Assembly: GCF_000739895.2 (NCBI RefSeq)
Contig: NZ_BBJS01000013.1
Coordinates: 1-64,000 of the forward strand
From: Sphingomonas paucimobilis NBRC 13935
Lineage (GTDB): Bacteria; Pseudomonadota; Alphaproteobacteria; Sphingomonadales; Sphingomonadaceae
Length of the DNA stretch: 64,000 bases
Direction: 5' to 3'
The translations under genes and the position numbers were made by a program. Below the pieces are notes generated by a model. It made no database searches, was not told the DNA's origin, and was given only the letters and a program-made list of their open reading frames with translations. Shown piece after piece: positions 27,641 to 36,665 of this stretch (within the stretch, counting starts at the first letter, position 1; each line of letters opens with the position of its first letter).

Positions 27641-28678
27641 TTAGCGGACAGGCGGAGCGGCGGTGGAGTCGCGTTCGATCAACTGATGCTCCAGCACCGT
27701 CACGCGCGGCCGGCCGTCGGCGGCCGGCGCACCACCGCGAATGTCCTGGATCAACATATGCAGCGCCGCCGTCGCCAGTGCGCGGACCGGCTGATGGATG
27801 GTGGTCAGCGGCGGCCACAGGGTCGTCGCGGCGGTGCTGTCGTCGAAGCCCGCCACGGTCAGGTCTCCCGGCACGTCGAGGTGCCGACGATGCGCGACGG
27901 AGACGATTGCGGCGGCCATGTCGTCGTTGCTGGCGAAGATCGCCGTCGGCGGCCGCTCGCCGCCCAGCAATGCCTCACCCGCGATCAGGCCCGAGGCATA
28001 GCTATAATCGCCCTGGACGACCTGCGTTTCCAGATCGCTTTCTTGCGAAATCGCCTTATGGAAACCGGCGAGGCGCTCGTTGCTGGCGGACTGGTCGGGA
28101 TTGCCATGGACGAAGCCGATGCGACGATGGCCCAGTCCGATCAGATGGCGGGTCATGTCATAGGCGGCGCGGGCATTGTCGATGCCGACGCAGATCGCAT
28201 CGGGGGCGATGCCGCCCACGACCGCGACGGGCAGACCCGCCTCGCGGATGATGTCGCGCACGAAGCCGGACTCGCCGAGCGGCGGCGCCAGGATCAGCCC
28301 GGCGATCCGCTGGTGGATCAGCCCTTCGATCGCCTCGCGCGTGGGAGGCTGCCCCTGTTCGCCCTTGAGCAGGAAGAGTTGCGCCGCGCGGGTCGAGGCT
28401 TCCTCGAACACGCCGACCAGCAGTTCGCTCATGAACGCGGCGCTGGGATTGGAGTAGATGACGCCGATGCGGATTTCGCGCGAGGTCACCAGGCTGCGGG
28501 CCATCAGATTGGGCGTATAGTTCAGCGTGGCGATCACCTCGCTGACATGCGCGCGGACTTCGTCGCGGACGCCGGCATCGCCGTTGATGACGCGCGACAC
28601 GGTCATCGGCGAAACGCCCGCCTGTTTGGCCACATCGATGATCGTGACACCGCGGGGGCGCCGTCTCCTGCCGGTCAA
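27641..28678 (-). CDS. LacI-family repressor of the pentose locus
   Basis: A 345-residue LacI protein with the N-terminal helix-turn-helix and hinge (VTIIDVAKQAGVSPMTVSRV, residues 11-30) and a periplasmic-binding-protein-like sensor domain. The only start that keeps the whole DNA-binding helix is a TTG at 28678; an in-frame TAG is 12 bases upstream of it. It lies between the receptor/GH43 operon and the divergent MFS/GH43 operon. The palindrome at 23542-23555 is its likely site. No equally clear palindrome is seen at the MFS promoter. Confidence 0.9.
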   Translation of the reverse strand: MTGRRRRPRGVTIIDVAKQAGVSPMTVSRVINGDAGVRDEVRAHVSEVIATLNYTPNLMARSLVTSREIRIGVIYSNPSAAFMSELLVGVFEEASTRAAQLFLLKGEQGQPPTREAIEGLIHQRIAGLILAPPLGESGFVRDIIREAGLPVAVVGGIAPDAICVGIDNARAAYDMTRHLIGLGHRRIGFVHGNPDQSASNERLAGFHKAISQESDLETQVVQGDYSYASGLIAGEALLGGERPPTAIFASNDDMAAAIVSVAHRRHLDVPGDLTVAGFDDSTAATTLWPPLTTIHQPVRALATAALHMLIQDIRGGAPAADGRPRVTVLEHQLIERDSTAAPPVR

Positions 28679-28785
28679 TCCAGTTCCGTTCTATCGTCGG
28701 GCTTCGGCCCGGGGGTCGCATCACCTCCTGCCTTGCGGCGGCGGGAAACGTCAATGCCGGTCGGGCAGCCATGAGAGGAGACAGG

Positions 28786-30060
28786 GTGCGTCGGGACGCG
28801 ATCGAGGGAACTGGGCGGGTGAGGCGCTTTCCCTATATCCGCTGGACGATCATCGCGCTGTTCGTCGTCGCGATGGTCATCAACTATCTGACGCGCAGCA
28901 TCCTGGGCGTCGCCGCGCCGGCAATCATGGCCGAGCAGCATATCTCGTCCGCGCAATATAGCTGGATCACCGGGGCCTTTCAGTTCGGCATCATGTTCCA
29001 GCCGGTGGCGGGCTATCTGCTCGACCTGATCGGGTTGAAGATCGGGTTCAGCCTGTTCGTCGCGGTCTGGTCGCTGATCACGCTGGGCCATGGTTTCGCC
29101 CATGGCTGGCTGGGCTTTGCGGGGCTTCGTGGCGCGCTGGGGCTGGTCGAGGGCTCGGCACAGCCCGCCGGCATGAAGGTCGTCGCCGAATGGTTTCCGG
29201 CGCGCGAGCGCGGGGTGGCGGGCGGCATCTATCAGATCGGCGCGTCGTTCGGCGCGGTGTTCGCGCCGCCGCTCGTCGCCTGGGCCGTGTTCCATCATAG
29301 CTGGCGTGCGGCGTTCTTCGTCGCGGGGGGATTGGGGCTGCTCTGGGTCGTCGCCTGGCTGTTCTGGTACGCGCCGCCCGCGCGGCATCGGCGGCTGTCG
29401 GAGGCCGAGCGCACGCTGATCGTCGAGGGGCAGGAAACCAATTTGGCCCAGCATCGCGCGCGGCCGCCGCTGGGCGAGCTGCTCCGGCGGCGCAACCTCT
29501 GGGCGATCGCGGCGGCGCGGTTCCTCGCCGATCCGGTCTGGGGTATGTTGTCGCTCTGGATGCCGCTCTATCTCGTCCAGGCGCGGCATTTCGACCTGAC
29601 TCAGATCGCGCTGTTCGCCTGGCTGCCCTTTCTGGCGGCCGATCTCGGCTGTCTGTTCGGGCCTGCGGTCGTCGCCTTTCTCCAGCGGCGCGGCGTCAAC
29701 CTGATCGATGCCCGGCGCGGCGCCTTCACGCTCGGCGCGGTGCTGATGACGGGCATGATGTTCGTCGGCAGCGTGACCAGTCCGGTGGCGGCCATCGCCC
29801 TGTTATGCCTGGGTGGCTTCGCGCATCAGACCCTGTCGGTGACGGTCATCACCCTGTGCTCGGACCTGTTCCCGCAGGATCAGGTCGCGACCGCGACGGG
29901 CGTGTCGGGCACGGCCGCCAATCTGGGCGTGCTGCTGTTCACCCTGACCCTGGGGTCGCTGGTCGATCAGGTCGGCTATCAGCCCTTCTTCATTCTGCTC
30001 GGCCTGCTCGATCTGGCCGGCGCCACTCTCCTCTGGATCCTGGTGCGCAAACCCGCATGA
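28786..30060 (+). CDS. MFS transporter, anion:cation symporter (hexuronate permease-like)
   Basis: A 424-residue transporter with twelve predicted membrane segments. It shows the ACS-family pattern of an early RSILGVAAP helix, a GLVEGSAQPAG segment and the cytoplasmic WFPARERGVAGGI loop (residues 135-147) of ExuT/phthalate-permease relatives. GTG 28786 follows GAGAGGAG at the right distance; ATG 28771 is 5 codons earlier and possible. It overlaps the downstream beta-xylosidase by four bases. The position implies uptake of a pentose, uronate or small oligosaccharide released by the two GH43 enzymes. Confidence 0.88.
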   Translation: MRRDAIEGTGRVRRFPYIRWTIIALFVVAMVINYLTRSILGVAAPAIMAEQHISSAQYSWITGAFQFGIMFQPVAGYLLDLIGLKIGFSLFVAVWSLITLGHGFAHGWLGFAGLRGALGLVEGSAQPAGMKVVAEWFPARERGVAGGIYQIGASFGAVFAPPLVAWAVFHHSWRAAFFVAGGLGLLWVVAWLFWYAPPARHRRLSEAERTLIVEGQETNLAQHRARPPLGELLRRRNLWAIAAARFLADPVWGMLSLWMPLYLVQARHFDLTQIALFAWLPFLAADLGCLFGPAVVAFLQRRGVNLIDARRGAFTLGAVLMTGMMFVGSVTSPVAAIALLCLGGFAHQTLSVTVITLCSDLFPQDQVATATGVSGTAANLGVLLFTLTLGSLVDQVGYQPFFILLGLLDLAGATLLWILVRKPA

Positions 30061-31712
30061 CCTCCGCCCCTTTCAACCCGGTCAATCCCATCCTGCGCGG
30101 GTTCAATCCCGATCCGTCGATCGTGCGCGTCGGCGAAGACTATTATATCGCGACCTCGACCTTCGAATGGTATCCTGGCGTCCAGATCCACCATAGCCGT
30201 GACTTGGCGAACTGGACACTCGTCGCCCGGCCGCTGTCGCGCGCGCGCCAGCTTGATATGCGGGGCAATCCCGATTCCTGCGGGGTATGGGCGCCGGACC
30301 TGAGCTATAAGGACGGGCGCTTCCATCTGATCTATACGGATGTGAAGCGCTATGGTCGCACCACGGTGGACGGCGCGAAGGGCGCATCGCTGCGCGACTT
30401 TCACAATTATTGGGTGTCGAGCGAGCGGATCGATGGCGACTGGTCCGACCCGGTTCATCTCAACAGCAGCGGTTTCGATCCGGCGCTGTTCCATGACGAT
30501 GACGGGCGGAGCTGGCTGCTGAACATGCTGTGGGACCATCGTCCCGATCGGCGGCGTTTCGCGGGCATCGTCGTGCAGGAGATCGACCTGGGCAGCGGCC
30601 GGCTGCTGGGAGAGCGCCGCACGATCTTCGAAGGCACGGCGCTGGGCTTCACCGAGGGGCCCCATCTCTACAAGCGCGACGGCTGGTATCATCTGCTGGT
30701 CGCGGAGGGCGGGACGGAGCGTAGCCATGCCGTCGTCATGGCCCGTTCGCGCCATCTGTTGGGTCCCTATGCGCCGCATCCCGATGGCCCGGTTCTGACC
30801 GCACGCTACACGCCCGAGGCACCACTGCAACGCACTGGCCATGGCGATCTGGTCGACACGCCGGACGGCGAGACCTGGATGGCCTATCTGTGCGGCCGTC
30901 CTTTGCCGTCCAGCGATCGCTGTGTGCTGGGTCGTGAGGCCGCGATCCGACGGATGGCCTGGGGGACGGATGGCTGGCTTCGTTGCGCGGAGGAGCCGCC
31001 GGTCCTCGCCGATGGGATGCCCCCGGTGGTTGCGCGGGACATGTTCGATACGGGCGAGCTACCGGAGGCGTTCCAATGGCTCCGCACGCCGTGCCCCGAT
31101 GAGATATTCAGCCTGACCGAGCGGCCGGGCCATCTTCGCTTGTTCGGGCGCGAAACGATCGGCAGCCACTTTACCCAGGCGCTCGTTGCGCGGCGCCAGA
31201 CCGGCTTTCGCTACGATGCCCAGACGCTCGTCGATTTCGAGCCCCAGCATTTCCAGCAGGCGGCGGGCCTTATCTGCTATTACAACAGCACCAAATATCT
31301 CTTCCTCCATTTGACCGCCGCCGATGATGGGACCCGCCAGATCCAGGTCCTGTCGGTCCTGTCGATCGGCGAGGGGCAGAGCCTATTGAGTGCGGCGATC
31401 GCCGCGCCGGCCGGACCGATCGCGATGCGCGTTCAGGTCGATCACGAAGCGTTGCGCTTCGCCTTTCGCGGGGAAGGGGAGGGCGACTGGACCTGGCTGC
31501 CCGAGCTATTCGACGCCAGCCTGTTGTCGGACGAGGCGACATTGCCGGGGCTGCCCAACTTCACGGGCACCTTTGTCGGCATGGCCTGCCAGGACATGGC
31601 CGGAACCGGCCGGCCGGCGGATTTCCGCTACTTCCACTATGTCGAGGCATCTGGCGCGCCGGACGGGGAACTCGCGGAACCGGCCCTAGCTCATCGCGAA
31701 GGCGTGGCCTGA
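30057..31712 (+). CDS. Cytoplasmic GH43 beta-xylosidase/arabinofuranosidase (two-domain)
   Basis: A 551-residue enzyme without signal peptide. The GH43 propeller has base Asp19 in GFNPDPSIVR, the modulator Asp in GFDPALFHDDDG and acid Glu in FTEGPHLYKRDGWY. A C-terminal beta-sandwich of about 200 residues (AAGLICYYNSTKYLF) is typical of the GH43_11 beta-xylosidase group. ATG 30057 lies inside the MFS stop (ATGA), so the two are coupled; the frame is open further upstream but reads through the transporter. It should cleave imported xylo-oligosaccharides to xylose. Confidence 0.9.
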   Translation: MTSAPFNPVNPILRGFNPDPSIVRVGEDYYIATSTFEWYPGVQIHHSRDLANWTLVARPLSRARQLDMRGNPDSCGVWAPDLSYKDGRFHLIYTDVKRYGRTTVDGAKGASLRDFHNYWVSSERIDGDWSDPVHLNSSGFDPALFHDDDGRSWLLNMLWDHRPDRRRFAGIVVQEIDLGSGRLLGERRTIFEGTALGFTEGPHLYKRDGWYHLLVAEGGTERSHAVVMARSRHLLGPYAPHPDGPVLTARYTPEAPLQRTGHGDLVDTPDGETWMAYLCGRPLPSSDRCVLGREAAIRRMAWGTDGWLRCAEEPPVLADGMPPVVARDMFDTGELPEAFQWLRTPCPDEIFSLTERPGHLRLFGRETIGSHFTQALVARRQTGFRYDAQTLVDFEPQHFQQAAGLICYYNSTKYLFLHLTAADDGTRQIQVLSVLSIGEGQSLLSAAIAAPAGPIAMRVQVDHEALRFAFRGEGEGDWTWLPELFDASLLSDEATLPGLPNFTGTFVGMACQDMAGTGRPADFRYFHYVEASGAPDGELAEPALAHREGVA

Positions 31713-31719
31713 CCCGGAA

Positions 31720-31755
31720 GGGATTGGCAGTCTGTGAGACCAGCCTGCCAATCCC
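31720..31755. terminator. Bidirectional hairpin between convergent GH43 and lipase genes
   Basis: GGGATTGGCAG and CTGCCAATCCC form perfect 11-base arms over a 14-base loop in the 51-base gap between two convergent stops. No T-run follows, but the position fits a shared terminator. Confidence 0.6.
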
Positions 31756-31763
31756 TGCGCCAA

Positions 31764-33641
31764 TCAGCCGAAGAACAGGCCGTCCGACGGTAGGCTGTCC
31801 CAGGTCGCATGTTCGATCAGCAGGTCGGTCGCCCCCAGATGCAGCAACAGGCCATCGGCCGTCTGTTCGCTATGGCTGCGCAATTCGGCCATGGTGTGGA
31901 AGCCGCTATTAGTGATCTGGATCTTGTCGCGTTCGACATCGCTCAGGCGGAAATCCTCGATCGTGACATGACCGGGCAGGCTGGCATCGACGACGAACAG
32001 ATCATCGCCCAGCCCGCCGTTGAGTAGGTCGCGCCCGCCACCGCCGGTCAGCCAGTCATTGCCTTCCCCACCATAAAGCGAGTCGTTGCCGCCGCGCCCG
32101 TCGAGCCGATCGTCGCCGCTGCCGCCATAGAGAAGATCGCTGCCGTTGGTACCGGTCAGCGTGTCGTTGCCCGCCAGGCCGAAGACCCGCGAACCCGTCA
32201 ACACATCCGCGCCGGCCGTACCCTGCCGCGCGGCGGTATAGGCGATGTCCTGGTCGAAACGTTCGAACATGCCGCTGAACGTCTGGTCTTCCAGCCGATC
32301 GGCCTCGATCGTGTAATGGCGTCCACCCCATAGCCCGGTGTCGAGGAACGTCACCTTTTCGACCCCCGAGACGATGTTCAGGCCGAAGGATTTGGAGAAG
32401 AAGGCGGTGGTGCCGTCCGCCAGGCGCGACACGCTCCAGTCGCGCATCGATCCGGACAGTTCGAGCGTGTCGGTGCCCAGCCCCCCCTCGATGCGGTTCT
32501 GGCCCGTACCCGGGCGTATGACGTCGTCGCCGCCCGCGCCGTCGATATAGTCGTTGCCGACATTGCCGCGCAGCCGATCGCCAAATTGCGATCCGATCAG
32601 GAAGGCGGAGTCGCCGACATGGCCATGCCGGTCGGACGGGCGTGCCAGATCCTCGACCCAGGCGATGTCGCGCGTGGCGGCGGTGAGATTAGAGACGATG
32701 ACCAGGCTGTCGCGCGAGGTAAGATCGTAGAATGCCGACTGGGTGATCCGCGTGACCGCGTCCGAGGTGATACCCGCGACATGCGCCGCCCAGCCGCCCG
32801 GAATATTGTACAGCGCAAAGGGGCCATAGGGCCATGCCGGGTTGGCATAGTCGTCGCTGAACAGGATGAGATTGTCCGTCGAGGATTGCAGGGCATAATC
32901 CTGCCCGATCAGGCCGGGGGCGGCATCCACCGCCTCGCCCAGGGAATCGAAATCGCCCGCCGCCCGGTGAACGATATCATTCTCGAACCCGATGTTCAGG
33001 ACGCGGTCCTGGCCTTCATAGGTATAGGGGACGGCATGCGCGACATAGCTGCTGTCGGCAAAGAAGCCCCCGGCCAGCGTGTCGGCATATTTGGCCATGA
33101 TATTGGTATAGGCGGCGCCCAGCGAATAGCCGGTGACGATCACGTCGTCGGCGGTCAGGCCGTTGCGCAACGCATAGTCGCGGACCGCGGTGAGCAACTG
33201 CTCCATATAGGGCGCGATCTCGCCGCTGTTGAGTTGCGTATAGTCGAGCAGATCGACCGGCGAATTGGTGCCGGCGAAGGTCACCGACAGGCGAGTGACA
33301 TGACCGCTGGTGTCGCGCTCCTCATAGATTTTGGCTTGCGGCCCCGAGAAGGTCCGCCCGGTCAGCGGACTTTCGATGATGTAATAGCCATCGCTGTCGA
33401 CCGAGTCCGGCCCCATCCCGAGCGCCGCCGGGCCGACGTCGGACCAGCCGGCGGGCAATGCCACATGGATCGGATTGGCGGTGGCCCCTGGGGGAAGGAT
33501 GTTGCCGAACGTGTTGGCCAACTGCGCGACCGGCAAGCCGAAGATTCGATCGAGCTGGCCGAAGGTCGCGAGCTGCAACGTTGTGTTGGCCAATTCCGCG
33601 GATTCCGTAACGGAATATCGACGATAATCGAACATACCCAT
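31764..33641 (-). CDS. RTX lipase, family I.3 (serralysin-secreted type)
   Basis: A 625-residue protein whose N-terminus MGMFDY and catalytic domain match family I.3 lipases such as Serratia LipA and Pseudomonas PML. The nucleophile is Ser173 in GYSLGA (usually GHSLGG), with Asp222 in FENDIVHR and His287 in WAAHVAG completing the triad. Two glycine/aspartate RTX calcium-binding blocks follow, near residues 370-390 and 475-555, and the C-terminus ends in hydrophobic residues like a type I secretion signal. There is no N-terminal signal peptide. ATG 33641 has a GGGGAG site. No ABC exporter is in this window, so secretion must use a transporter encoded elsewhere. Confidence 0.9.
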   Translation of the reverse strand: MGMFDYRRYSVTESAELANTTLQLATFGQLDRIFGLPVAQLANTFGNILPPGATANPIHVALPAGWSDVGPAALGMGPDSVDSDGYYIIESPLTGRTFSGPQAKIYEERDTSGHVTRLSVTFAGTNSPVDLLDYTQLNSGEIAPYMEQLLTAVRDYALRNGLTADDVIVTGYSLGAAYTNIMAKYADTLAGGFFADSSYVAHAVPYTYEGQDRVLNIGFENDIVHRAAGDFDSLGEAVDAAPGLIGQDYALQSSTDNLILFSDDYANPAWPYGPFALYNIPGGWAAHVAGITSDAVTRITQSAFYDLTSRDSLVIVSNLTAATRDIAWVEDLARPSDRHGHVGDSAFLIGSQFGDRLRGNVGNDYIDGAGGDDVIRPGTGQNRIEGGLGTDTLELSGSMRDWSVSRLADGTTAFFSKSFGLNIVSGVEKVTFLDTGLWGGRHYTIEADRLEDQTFSGMFERFDQDIAYTAARQGTAGADVLTGSRVFGLAGNDTLTGTNGSDLLYGGSGDDRLDGRGGNDSLYGGEGNDWLTGGGGRDLLNGGLGDDLFVVDASLPGHVTIEDFRLSDVERDKIQITNSGFHTMAELRSHSEQTADGLLLHLGATDLLIEHATWDSLPSDGLFFG

Positions 33642-33825
33642 GACGTTTTCTCCCCTAAGAACCTGTCTATTTTGAAGAAACCTATCATGGTTGATTGGTT
33701 TTGGTAAATAGGCGTGATGGTTTGTCCAAGGGATCGGGTGCATGCCGTCCTCGGTCAACTCAGGGATCGGCATGAGAAGTGAGCGCTATTCATAGTGTAA
33801 TGCAGCGCTGAATTGAAGGACTTGC

Positions 33826-33972
33826 ATGTTTACTGGACAGGGCGTGCAATCTGCCTCCGACATCGAGGTGGCAATATTGATTGATCCTGAGCCAGCGGCC
33901 GATGGTATCGCGCCCGGGACCCCGACCCAGTGCCGAGGTCCGTTTACAAGAGTAGACCCACTTCAAACGTAA
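33826..33972 (+). CDS. Possible 48-residue small ORF
   Basis: An ATG preceded by GAAGGA at 5 bases opens 48 codons on the plus strand, ending within the T-run of the neighbouring terminator. The product is acidic and proline-rich with no recognised domain. It runs against the likely lipase promoter and is probably chance. Confidence 0.15.
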   Translation: MFTGQGVQSASDIEVAILIDPEPAADGIAPGTPTQCRGPFTRVDPLQT

Positions 33973-34008
33973 AAGGGCGCACGCAAGCTAAAGAGCTCGC
34001 GTGCGCCC
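33971..34008 (-). terminator. Intrinsic terminator of the glycine-rich protein gene
   Basis: On the minus strand GGGCGCACGC pairs perfectly with GCGTGCGCCC around a GAGCTCTTTAGCTT loop region that extends the stem, and TTTT follows immediately. It lies 39 bases after the stop at 34047. Confidence 0.8.
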
Positions 34009-34012
34009 CCTT

Positions 34013-34035
34013 GCCGGCTGCCGGGTGCAGCCGGC
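34013..34035 (-). terminator. Second hairpin upstream of the main terminator
   Basis: GCCGGCTG and CAGCCGGC form a perfect 8-bp stem over a 7-base loop between the glycine-rich gene's stop and its T-run terminator. It may stabilise the mRNA 3' end. Confidence 0.4.
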
Positions 34036-34046
34036 CGGATCGGGTT

Positions 34047-34829
34047 TTACTGCGCGGTGGCTTCGCGACTCACGGCGCTGCGAGCCATCGCGGAGACAAG
34101 GACGTTGCCTTCGCCCGAGAAGTTCGCCGCAGGCAGCGTCGCCACGCGATTGCCGACCTGCACCAGCACGTCGCGCACGCGGCCATCGGCCTCGCTCTTC
34201 AACGCACGCACCGTACCGATCGCGCGCCCCTTGGCATCGACGACATTCATGCCGGGGCGCACATCGACACTGCCCGCACCCTGTGCCGCAGCGCTACCGG
34301 CCAGGGCGAGCATGCCGTTGCCGAGGGTACCGCTGCCATTCGCGGAGCCCGCGCCCGACCCAGCGACATTGCCGGCGGTCGAACCGACGGCATTGCGTGC
34401 GCCGCCGATCGCCTCGCGGCCACGTCCGGCGATATCACGGGCGACGCCGCGTGCCGTCGAGCGGACCGCGTCGGTGCCGATCAACTGCGCGTCGACTGCA
34501 CCCGAAACACCGCCCGATCCACGTGTTTCGGCGCCACCGCCGCCGATCGGCGAGCGGCTATCGATCAACGTGCCACCCTCACCGGAGGCGCTGCCCCCGG
34601 CGCGAACGCGACCGCTGCGAGTGTCGACCTGACGTTCGGTGCGCAGTTCGCCGGCACCCGAGCGGCTGAGCGTGCCATTGGCCCCGGCGCCTGCCGAACC
34701 CAGCGTTCCACCAAGGCTGCCCCCCAGCGTTCCGCCTAGCCCACCGCTGCCACCGAGCAACTGTGCCGAGGCTGGGGTGGCGGCAATCGCAAGCGCGAGG
34801 GCGGCAGTCGTGAACAGAGTGCGTGTCAT
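34047..34829 (-). CDS. Secreted glycine/serine-rich protein
   Basis: A 260-residue protein with a signal peptide (ending ATPASAQ, residue 23), then leucine-glycine-glycine repeats (LGGTLGGSLGGTLG), a long Gly/Ser/Ala-rich middle and a compact C-terminal domain of about 60 residues (VDVRPGMNVVDAKGRAIGTV). That domain resembles a PRC-barrel-like strand set. ATG 34829 has an AAGGAG site. I do not recognise the family. The composition suggests a structural or matrix protein of the envelope. It lies 73 bases after a secreted subtilase on the same strand, near an ECF sigma/anti-sigma pair, so joint expression and processing by the protease are plausible. Confidence 0.7.
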   Translation of the reverse strand: MTRTLFTTAALALAIAATPASAQLLGGSGGLGGTLGGSLGGTLGSAGAGANGTLSRSGAGELRTERQVDTRSGRVRAGGSASGEGGTLIDSRSPIGGGGAETRGSGGVSGAVDAQLIGTDAVRSTARGVARDIAGRGREAIGGARNAVGSTAGNVAGSGAGSANGSGTLGNGMLALAGSAAAQGAGSVDVRPGMNVVDAKGRAIGTVRALKSEADGRVRDVLVQVGNRVATLPAANFSGEGNVLVSAMARSAVSREATAQ

Positions 34830-34902
34830 CACGGGTCTCCTTATTGTCTGATGGGAGAACGGATGCCGCCGCGCACTTAATCCCGATCTGTGCGATTTTT
34901 TC

Positions 34903-36087
34903 TTATCGGCGCGCGACGCAGGTGGCGCAGACCAGACCTCGGCCATAGCCGCGCCCTTTTCTCGCTTCGCGATCCGCGCCCGCACGCCCGACGGCGGCAA
35001 TCCGTGCGGCGACCAGCGGCGCGGCGAAGGAAGTGCCCCGTACGGCCTTCATCCGTCCCCCTGCATCGGGCGCGGCAAAACCGGCGGCAGGCCCGGCATA
35101 GTCGAGATGGCTGGCGCGACCGGCCTCGATCAGCACCCGATCGCGTGCATCCACACCGGTCACCGCGACGACGCCGGGATAGGAGGCGGGGTAGGCGGGC
35201 GGGGCGGTCGGGCCGTCATTGCCGACCGCGGCGACGATCGTCATCCCCCGCCGCTGCGCCGCCGCAACGACCCGTGCGAGCAGCGGGTTGGGCGGACCGA
35301 CCAGGCTGATCGAGACCGTGCCGACACGCTCCCTCGCCAGCCAGCCGATCGCACGCGCGATGGCGACCGCACCGCCGCCAGCAGGATCGTTGCCATAGAC
35401 GTCGGCGGCCAGCACGCGTGCACCAGGTGCACCGCGCCCGACCAGCCACTCGACCGCGCTGCCATGATCGCTGGCGCGTGGCGCGCCGTTCGCGAATCCC
35501 ATTTGACGCACGCCGGGATCGGCGACGCCGCCATCGATGATGCCCACGGTCGTGCCGGCGGGGGCGGGGGGGACCTGCACCGGCACGGCGGCGACGTTCC
35601 CCGCTGCCACGGAACCGCTCTCGAAGTGGATCACATCGGCGGCGACGTCTGCCGCCTGGCGCCGGGCCCGGGCGAGAGCGCGGTCGAGCCGCACCCCATC
35701 GGGTACCGCGAGCCGCGCATAGCCGACGCCAAGTCCGTCGATTTCCGCCCTCTCGATCGTCCGGAATCCTTCATGCTCGAGCGCCGTGATTTCCGCATCG
35801 GTAGGATCGGTCAGCACCACCTCGCCAGCGCGGGCGGCATTGCCGCGATCGTCACGTACGACCAAGCCACCGCTGTCGCGTACCAGCCGCATGATCCGAT
35901 CGAGCCGTGCCGCGTCCAGCAGCCGCACTGGTGCTTCGAGCAGCCGCGGCACGCCATCGACGGCGCGGTCGACCGCGCCCCTGACCTGATCGGGCAGTGC
36001 GGCGACGGGCGCGGGCAGCGATGGCAGCAATTGCCCGCTCGCGGGAGAGGCGAGCAGCAGGGCGAGCACGAGCGGGAGGCGGGGCAT
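34903..36087 (-). CDS. Secreted S8 family serine protease (subtilase)
   Basis: A 394-residue protease with a signal peptide (ending ASPASGQ, about residue 19), an N-terminal region of about 150 residues that may be a propeptide, and a catalytic domain. The triad is Asp in GIIDGGV (about 183), His in SDHGSAVEW (about 207) and Ser in RGTSFAAP (about 352); the oxyanion Asn is in AVGNDG. The histidine motif departs from the usual HGTHVAG. The C-terminus carries a CxxC (CATC). ATG 36087 has an AAGGA site. It is divergent from the ECF sigma gene 38 bases away, a common arrangement for stress- or surface-related proteases. Confidence 0.85.
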   Translation of the reverse strand: MPRLPLVLALLLASPASGQLLPSLPAPVAALPDQVRGAVDRAVDGVPRLLEAPVRLLDAARLDRIMRLVRDSGGLVVRDDRGNAARAGEVVLTDPTDAEITALEHEGFRTIERAEIDGLGVGYARLAVPDGVRLDRALARARRQAADVAADVIHFESGSVAAGNVAAVPVQVPPAPAGTTVGIIDGGVADPGVRQMGFANGAPRASDHGSAVEWLVGRGAPGARVLAADVYGNDPAGGGAVAIARAIGWLARERVGTVSISLVGPPNPLLARVVAAAQRRGMTIVAAVGNDGPTAPPAYPASYPGVVAVTGVDARDRVLIEAGRASHLDYAGPAAGFAAPDAGGRMKAVRGTSFAAPLVAARIAAVGRAGADREARKGRGYGRGLVCATCVARR

Positions 36088-36123
36088 CACGGTCCTTCTT
36101 GACATAAATTAGCGCGCTGTCAC

Positions 36124-36155
36124 GGATGAAACGTACGCTGGCATCCGTTTCATCC
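36124..36155. promoter_or_regulatory. Perfect inverted repeat at the ECF sigma start
   Basis: GGATGAAACG, twelve bases, CGTTTCATCC is a perfect 10-base-arm repeat overlapping the first codons of the sigma factor frame. It could be an operator, an mRNA hairpin masking the start, or a sign that translation begins further downstream. Confidence 0.5.
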
Positions 36156-36665
36156 ATAGCCGAGAAGGAAGCGACGCTGAGTTTCGAGAGCGATCTGACC
36201 CTGTTGCTGCCCCGTCTGAGGCGGTTCGCCCGTGCCTTGACGCACGACGCGGCGGACGCCGATGACCTGACGCAGATCGCGGTCGAGCGCGCGCTTGTGG
36301 CACGCGCAAGCTTCGTCGCGGGAACGCGGATGGATAGTTGGATGTACCGGATCATGCGCAATGCCTGGATAGATACCACGCGCAGCCGAGCGCGCGCCGC
36401 GCAGACCTTCGTCGCGGAAGAGGCGGGGGCCATGGTCGGCGATGACGGCGACCGCGCGCTCGAAGCCCGCGCCGAGCTCGGCCGGGTCGGTCGGGCGATG
36501 GCGACGCTGCCCGATGAACAGCGCGAGGCCGTGGCGCTCGTGCTGGTCGAGGGGCTGGCTTATAAGGAGGCGGCGGCCGTGCTCGACATCCCGATCGGCA
36601 CGCTCACCTCGCGGCTGGTGCGGGGCCGCACCGCGCTGATCGAGAAACTGGGGAAGGCGGCATGA
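36126..36665 (+). CDS. ECF-family RNA polymerase sigma factor
   Basis: A 179-residue ECF sigma factor with region 2 (LPRLRRFARALTHDAADADDL, residues 28-48; MDSWMYRIMRNAWID, about 69-83) and region 4 (LPDEQREAVALVLVEGLAYKEAAAVLDI). The first ATG is at 36126 but has no ribosome binding site and sits in the inverted repeat. The family-like sequence begins about 15 codons later after a GAAGGA at 36164, so the true start is uncertain. It overlaps the anti-sigma gene by four bases. Its targets probably include the divergent subtilase and the glycine-rich protein. Confidence 0.88.
   Translation: MKRTLASVSSIAEKEATLSFESDLTLLLPRLRRFARALTHDAADADDLTQIAVERALVARASFVAGTRMDSWMYRIMRNAWIDTTRSRARAAQTFVAEEAGAMVGDDGDRALEARAELGRVGRAMATLPDEQREAVALVLVEGLAYKEAAAVLDIPIGTLTSRLVRGRTALIEKLGKAA

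Larger units (their letters stand above)
33642..34046. other. 405-base intergenic region upstream of the lipase
   Basis: The first 180 bases are AT-rich and should hold the lipase promoter on the minus strand. A near-perfect repeat (TTGCATG at 33822, CGTGCAA about 14 bases later) may be an operator. The right end holds the terminator hairpins of the glycine-rich gene. Apart from the weak 48-codon frame at 33826, I see no gene. Confidence 0.6.
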
